Below, piece after piece: positions 40,600 to 43,397 of a stretch of 43,397 bases of DNA (the stretch's first letter is position 1; each line of letters starts with the position of its first letter). The stretch covers positions 1 through 43,397 of the forward strand of contig RXOD01003860.1 in assembly GCA_005223375.1 (NCBI GenBank), given 5' to 3'. The notes under the pieces are model-generated. The model had not been told where the DNA came from. It ran no database searches and was given only the letters and a program-made list of their open reading frames with translations. This DNA is from Amoebophrya sp. AT5.2. Lineage: Eukaryota; Sar; Dinophyceae; Syndiniales; Amoebophryaceae. The translations under genes and the position numbers were made by a program.

Positions 40600-41424
40600 T
40601 TACCCCGAAACTGCCCACAGGCCGCTGCCGAGGCTCATCCAGCCGCAAAGGGTGCGCACGATGAACTTGGGCCCCGCATTTTTGCGCTTCGCGAAGTTGA
40701 GCCATCGGGCGTAAAACACGCACTCGGGACCGGTGATGCCCGGGTAGCCGCAGTCTTTTCGCCGCGACGGCGAGATGCCGCAAGGATCCGAGAGCAGAAG
40801 CACGCTTGCCGTTATCAGCACGTACGCGAGAAAAGGCATCACTGTCTTCTTGCGGCCGCGAGAGAACAGGGAGAAGGTCATCCGTTTTGGGCAGCGGCCA
40901 GAGAGCAGAAGCGAAAGCTGAGAATCCGCGTTCGGCCTCGCGACCTCCCCGAGTTGCGCTACTTCGGTTGATGGATCAGTTCCCCTTGCCGAAGCACTTG
41001 GATCCGCTTGCAGCGCTTCCGCCGCCTTATTCTCCAACCCGCGGAGGTCTTTTCGTAGCGCGGTTGCTGGTATTTCCTCGCCGGCATCAGCGGCCTCTTT
41101 CGCGTCGCGCACTCCAGATTTAGAAGCACTTCGCCCCTTCACCTTCGGCTTTGAAGTTGAACTGCCACCGGTGCCGGTCTTAGCTGGTGCATCTGCATCG
41201 CTGCTTGCGATCTCTGCATCTGCATCGCTACTTTCAGTTTGAGGTTGACCCTGCTCAGCCCGCAGTACTCTTACCCGTGTGAGATCTCCGCGGGCCGGTT
41301 CGCTTGAGTCGGACAAATCGCTCTCGCTCACTACTACCAGCGATGGCGAGGAGCATGGCGAAGAGGACGACGATGCGTCCGAGACCAGCACGGGCGATGA
41401 CGAGACGTCGCTCGCCGGCGCCAT
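40600..41424 (-). CDS. Single-pass membrane protein with half a trefoil motif
   Basis: Intact frame of 274 residues from ATG 41424. Residues 1-180 are Ser/Ala/Asp-rich and low-complexity with a basic KPKVKGRSASKS patch, probably cytoplasmic. A basic stop (SRGRKKT) precedes one membrane segment (about 194-211, VMPFLAYVLITASVLLLS). Just after it, R-K-D-C-G-Y-P-G-I-T-G-P-E-C fits the first half of the trefoil (P-type) consensus, but the expected following CC-aromatic is absent. The frame continues FYARWLNFAKRKN to a stop at 40600. TGC-GTGTTT at that point could also be a splice donor, which would make the last 40 residues intron read-through. No function can be assigned. Confidence 0.6.
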   Translation of the reverse strand: MAPASDVSSSPVLVSDASSSSSPCSSPSLVVVSESDLSDSSEPARGDLTRVRVLRAEQGQPQTESSDADAEIASSDADAPAKTGTGGSSTSKPKVKGRSASKSGVRDAKEAADAGEEIPATALRKDLRGLENKAAEALQADPSASARGTDPSTEVAQLGEVARPNADSQLSLLLSGRCPKRMTFSLFSRGRKKTVMPFLAYVLITASVLLLSDPCGISPSRRKDCGYPGITGPECVFYARWLNFAKRKNAGPKFIVRTLCGWMSLGSGLWAVSG

Positions 41425-42043
41425 GATGGTTTTTATTTTCGCACGCGATCGAAGTGTGTGCGTAGTACCGCGGCGGGTTTGTAGAATGAGTTGCGCGTGC
41501 GGGCCCGGTGCGCCGTCTTCAAGTACTGCGACTCACTAAGTAGCACTGCTTGGAATTTCAATGTTCGTTTTCGCAAGCGCTTCTGGAGTAGAAAACATGA
41601 ACTCTATCAAATGATCTAGTGCACGTTTTACTTTTATGTCGACGAAACATAGGACCATAGACTTGGACCGGAACGGAACTCGTCACGACTGAACAACTTT
41701 TTTCGCAAGGAACATCTGTTGCGGAAGTAGATGAAGGTACGTAGTTTTCATCTTCTTGCAGTACACCAACAGAGTCGCCGTTGCTGTGGATTGCGGACGG
41801 ACGGGGCGACATCAAAGTCTACTTGCCGCCATTGCTATTTGTTTTCCTGTCTGTTGTATCATGTTGTCTCGTTCTTGTTGACAGCGTCCTGGGTGTTCCA
41901 CTACTTGCACTTGTTTGGTCCAATTATTTCCATACACGGCGCAGTTCTTCGTACTCGTTCAGATTCAGTTTTACATGAGATAGAGATAGTGCTTTCCCAT
42001 CGGGCTCCTCGGGTGAGCAGCCGAAGCCGTTTTTACGTTTTAT
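41425..42043. other. Spacer without a recognised gene
   Basis: About 620 bases, A/T-richer than the genes on both sides, with only short ORFs. Confidence 0.4.
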
Positions 42044-43397
42044 TTACGCAAGTAATTTACATTCGGAATGAGATTTTTTTTTCTCTACGGCCTTCGCCTT
42101 TCCAAAACTGTCGTTTGTGTATGCGATGAGCACTGCCAGCGGCACCAGGAAGAAGAGTCCAACCAGCACCACCCTCATTTCCCCGCTCAGTCCACCCCCC
42201 GCTTCGGCTTTTTGCGTTGCCGTCTCCCTGTCCCTTGCCGTAGCCACCGCACTGCGAAACGACTTCTCCCCTCCAGCTGCATGAGGCATTTGTGTGGAAG
42301 GCCCTCCAGCGTGGGTGAGGGGCGCAGGCGGCCCTGCAGCTCTTGCAGCTCCGGAAGATGAAGGTTCGACAGTGCCACTGGGGGGAGTGCCCGCGATCTT
42401 TCCCCCGCAGCAGCTAGCGCCAGCGTCTTCTGCCGTCGACGTCGAAGGCATGATCGCAGCAGCTCCTTCTTCCCCTTTTGTTCCGGGCAAATCCTCGTCA
42501 AGGTCCGAGGTCGTGGCTTTGCCCTCGCCCCCTCCCCTCTTTTCCGCCTTGCAGTCCGAAGGGTCGTCTGTCCGAAAAGCCGTTTTTCCGGATTTTGGGC
42601 CACAGGTCAGCGTTTTCCACGCTCCGGGCGACCAGCACTTCGCGTCGGCGACAAGCGCGTGTCGGCGGTCTCGGCCCCCCGAACCGACGCAGGAGCGCCG
42701 GTTCGTCGGCGGTCTTCCGGCGGCAGTGTCGTAAAAGCCTTCCGGCAGCGGGATTAGCGTGAAGTGGTCCCGATGCCGCTCCACGGTGTGGTACACCAGG
42801 TCCATTAACAGTGCCGTGCACACCTCTGGGGTCCTGTCGCTGGTGTGCAGATGCGGGAAGTACGATCCTCCCGACCCGAGCCCCATCGCGCTGGCCATCT
42901 CCTTTCCCATCTGCTGGCCCACGCCCATCAAGAGATCGGCCATCAGAGAGGGTTCTTGTTCTTGTCCTCCTGGCTTCGCCGACGTCAGCGCAGTCGTTGT
43001 CGGGGCCCCTGCGGCGGCATGACCGGGGGCGCTGCTGCAGTGCGTGAGCGCGAAATCGACGTACGAGGGACCGAACTCCGCCGCGTCCACCGACTCCTTG
43101 AGCTGCCGGCTAGCAGTGCCCTTGTCGAGCAAGTCAAACGCCGCCCCCGGCACCCGGAACCCCAACGCGGCCACGGCGATTGAGTTCATCTCGCCTTCCT
43201 TTTGCGCACCATCGCCGCCCGAAAGAACAGCTCCGCTCGCGTCCGCATCGAGCTCGGCGATTCGCGCCCGCAGTTCGTCTACATTCACGGCCGAACCAAG
43301 CTGCAGTGGCGCCTCCTTCGAAGCTTTTTTTTTACTTCCCGTTCCCAGCACCTCGTCGCGCCCGGGGAACCATTTCTCCACCCTCTCGCGCCGGCTC
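42044..43397 (-). CDS. Tail-anchored protein, 5' end outside window
   Basis: The frame is open from the right edge (43397) to TAA 42044, about 450 residues, so the start is missing; the GTG at 43381 is simply an internal codon. I do not recognise a family. The N-terminal part has a helical VDELRARIAELDADASGA segment. It is followed by MADLLMGVGQQMGKEMASAM, a better-folded looking part (TPEVCTALLMDLVYHTVERH, then FTLIPLPEGFYDTA), and a long Gly/Ala/Pro/Ser-rich region with scattered cysteines. A single hydrophobic segment (VVLVGLFFLVPLAVLIAY) lies 25 residues from the end and is followed by basic residues (KAKAVEKKK). That is the layout of a tail-anchored protein with most of the chain in the cytosol, probably on the ER or an organelle outer membrane. 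Confidence 0.65.
   Translation of the reverse strand, partial: SRRERVEKWFPGRDEVLGTGSKKKASKEAPLQLGSAVNVDELRARIAELDADASGAVLSGGDGAQKEGEMNSIAVAALGFRVPGAAFDLLDKGTASRQLKESVDAAEFGPSYVDFALTHCSSAPGHAAAGAPTTTALTSAKPGGQEQEPSLMADLLMGVGQQMGKEMASAMGLGSGGSYFPHLHTSDRTPEVCTALLMDLVYHTVERHRDHFTLIPLPEGFYDTAAGRPPTNRRSCVGSGGRDRRHALVADAKCWSPGAWKTLTCGPKSGKTAFRTDDPSDCKAEKRGGGEGKATTSDLDEDLPGTKGEEGAAAIMPSTSTAEDAGASCCGGKIAGTPPSGTVEPSSSGAARAAGPPAPLTHAGGPSTQMPHAAGGEKSFRSAVATARDRETATQKAEAGGGLSGEMRVVLVGLFFLVPLAVLIAYTNDSFGKAKAVEKKKSHSECKLLA

Noticed and set aside
1..43397. tRNA, rRNA or spliced-leader RNA genes
   Set aside because: I looked for tRNA arms, rRNA core words and the dinoflagellate spliced-leader sequence and found none outside the short rRNA-antisense guides; a computed scan (tRNAscan-SE, Infernal) would be decisive.

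Overview
This window looks like nuclear DNA of a protist, most probably a gene-dense dinoflagellate-type alveolate. A syndinian such as Amoebophrya is my best guess, but that is inference. The support is as follows: genes are broken by spliceosomal introns; the content is eukaryotic (ribosomal protein S16, a Rab GTPase, cyclin L, a TMEM65-like mitochondrial protein, a Rad5/HLTF-type SNF2-RING ATPase, polycystin channels, a sphingolipid C9-methyltransferase); and all twelve recognisable genes lie on the minus strand, the co-directional arrangement known from dinoflagellates. No bacterial operon, CRISPR array or mobile-element ORF is visible.

Layout, left to right, all genes minus strand: a large tandem-duplicated polycystin channel gene (about 100-6135); an empty spacer; cyclin L with an RS tail (7023-~10035); a spacer with one unexplained plus-strand ORF; a Rab1-like GTPase in two exons (11677-12490); a spacer; a GAF-domain protein (13726-~14767); a TMEM65-like protein in three exons (14932-16650); RPS16 in three exons (17669-19183), whose second intron carries five tandem box C/D snoRNA copies; a spacer; a single-exon SPRY-domain giant of about 2,403 residues (20081-27292); a SNF2-RING helicase-like protein (28043-32122); a coiled-coil protein (33047-34159); a 2.6 kb gene-poor stretch; an eight-exon sphingolipid C9-methyltransferase-like gene (36742-39586); a membrane protein with half a trefoil motif (40600-41424); and a 5'-partial tail-anchored protein (42044 to the window edge).

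The most interesting signal is inside RPS16 intron 2. Five units at a 145-150 nt period each carry a C box core (UGAUGA), a D box (CUGA) and two antisense elements that match neighbouring conserved stretches of 28S rRNA. The D-box guide points at the P-loop guanosine (E. coli G2251 equivalent). A second theme is intron structure. Introns whose ends are fixed by conserved protein sequence mostly start GTAC. Two others appear to have GT-AC ends, and one of these carries short terminal inverted repeats like a transposable intron.

The genes do not form one pathway: they are housekeeping and signalling genes in a co-directional block. Exon ends are given to the base where reading frame and family conservation agree; where they do not, this is stated.
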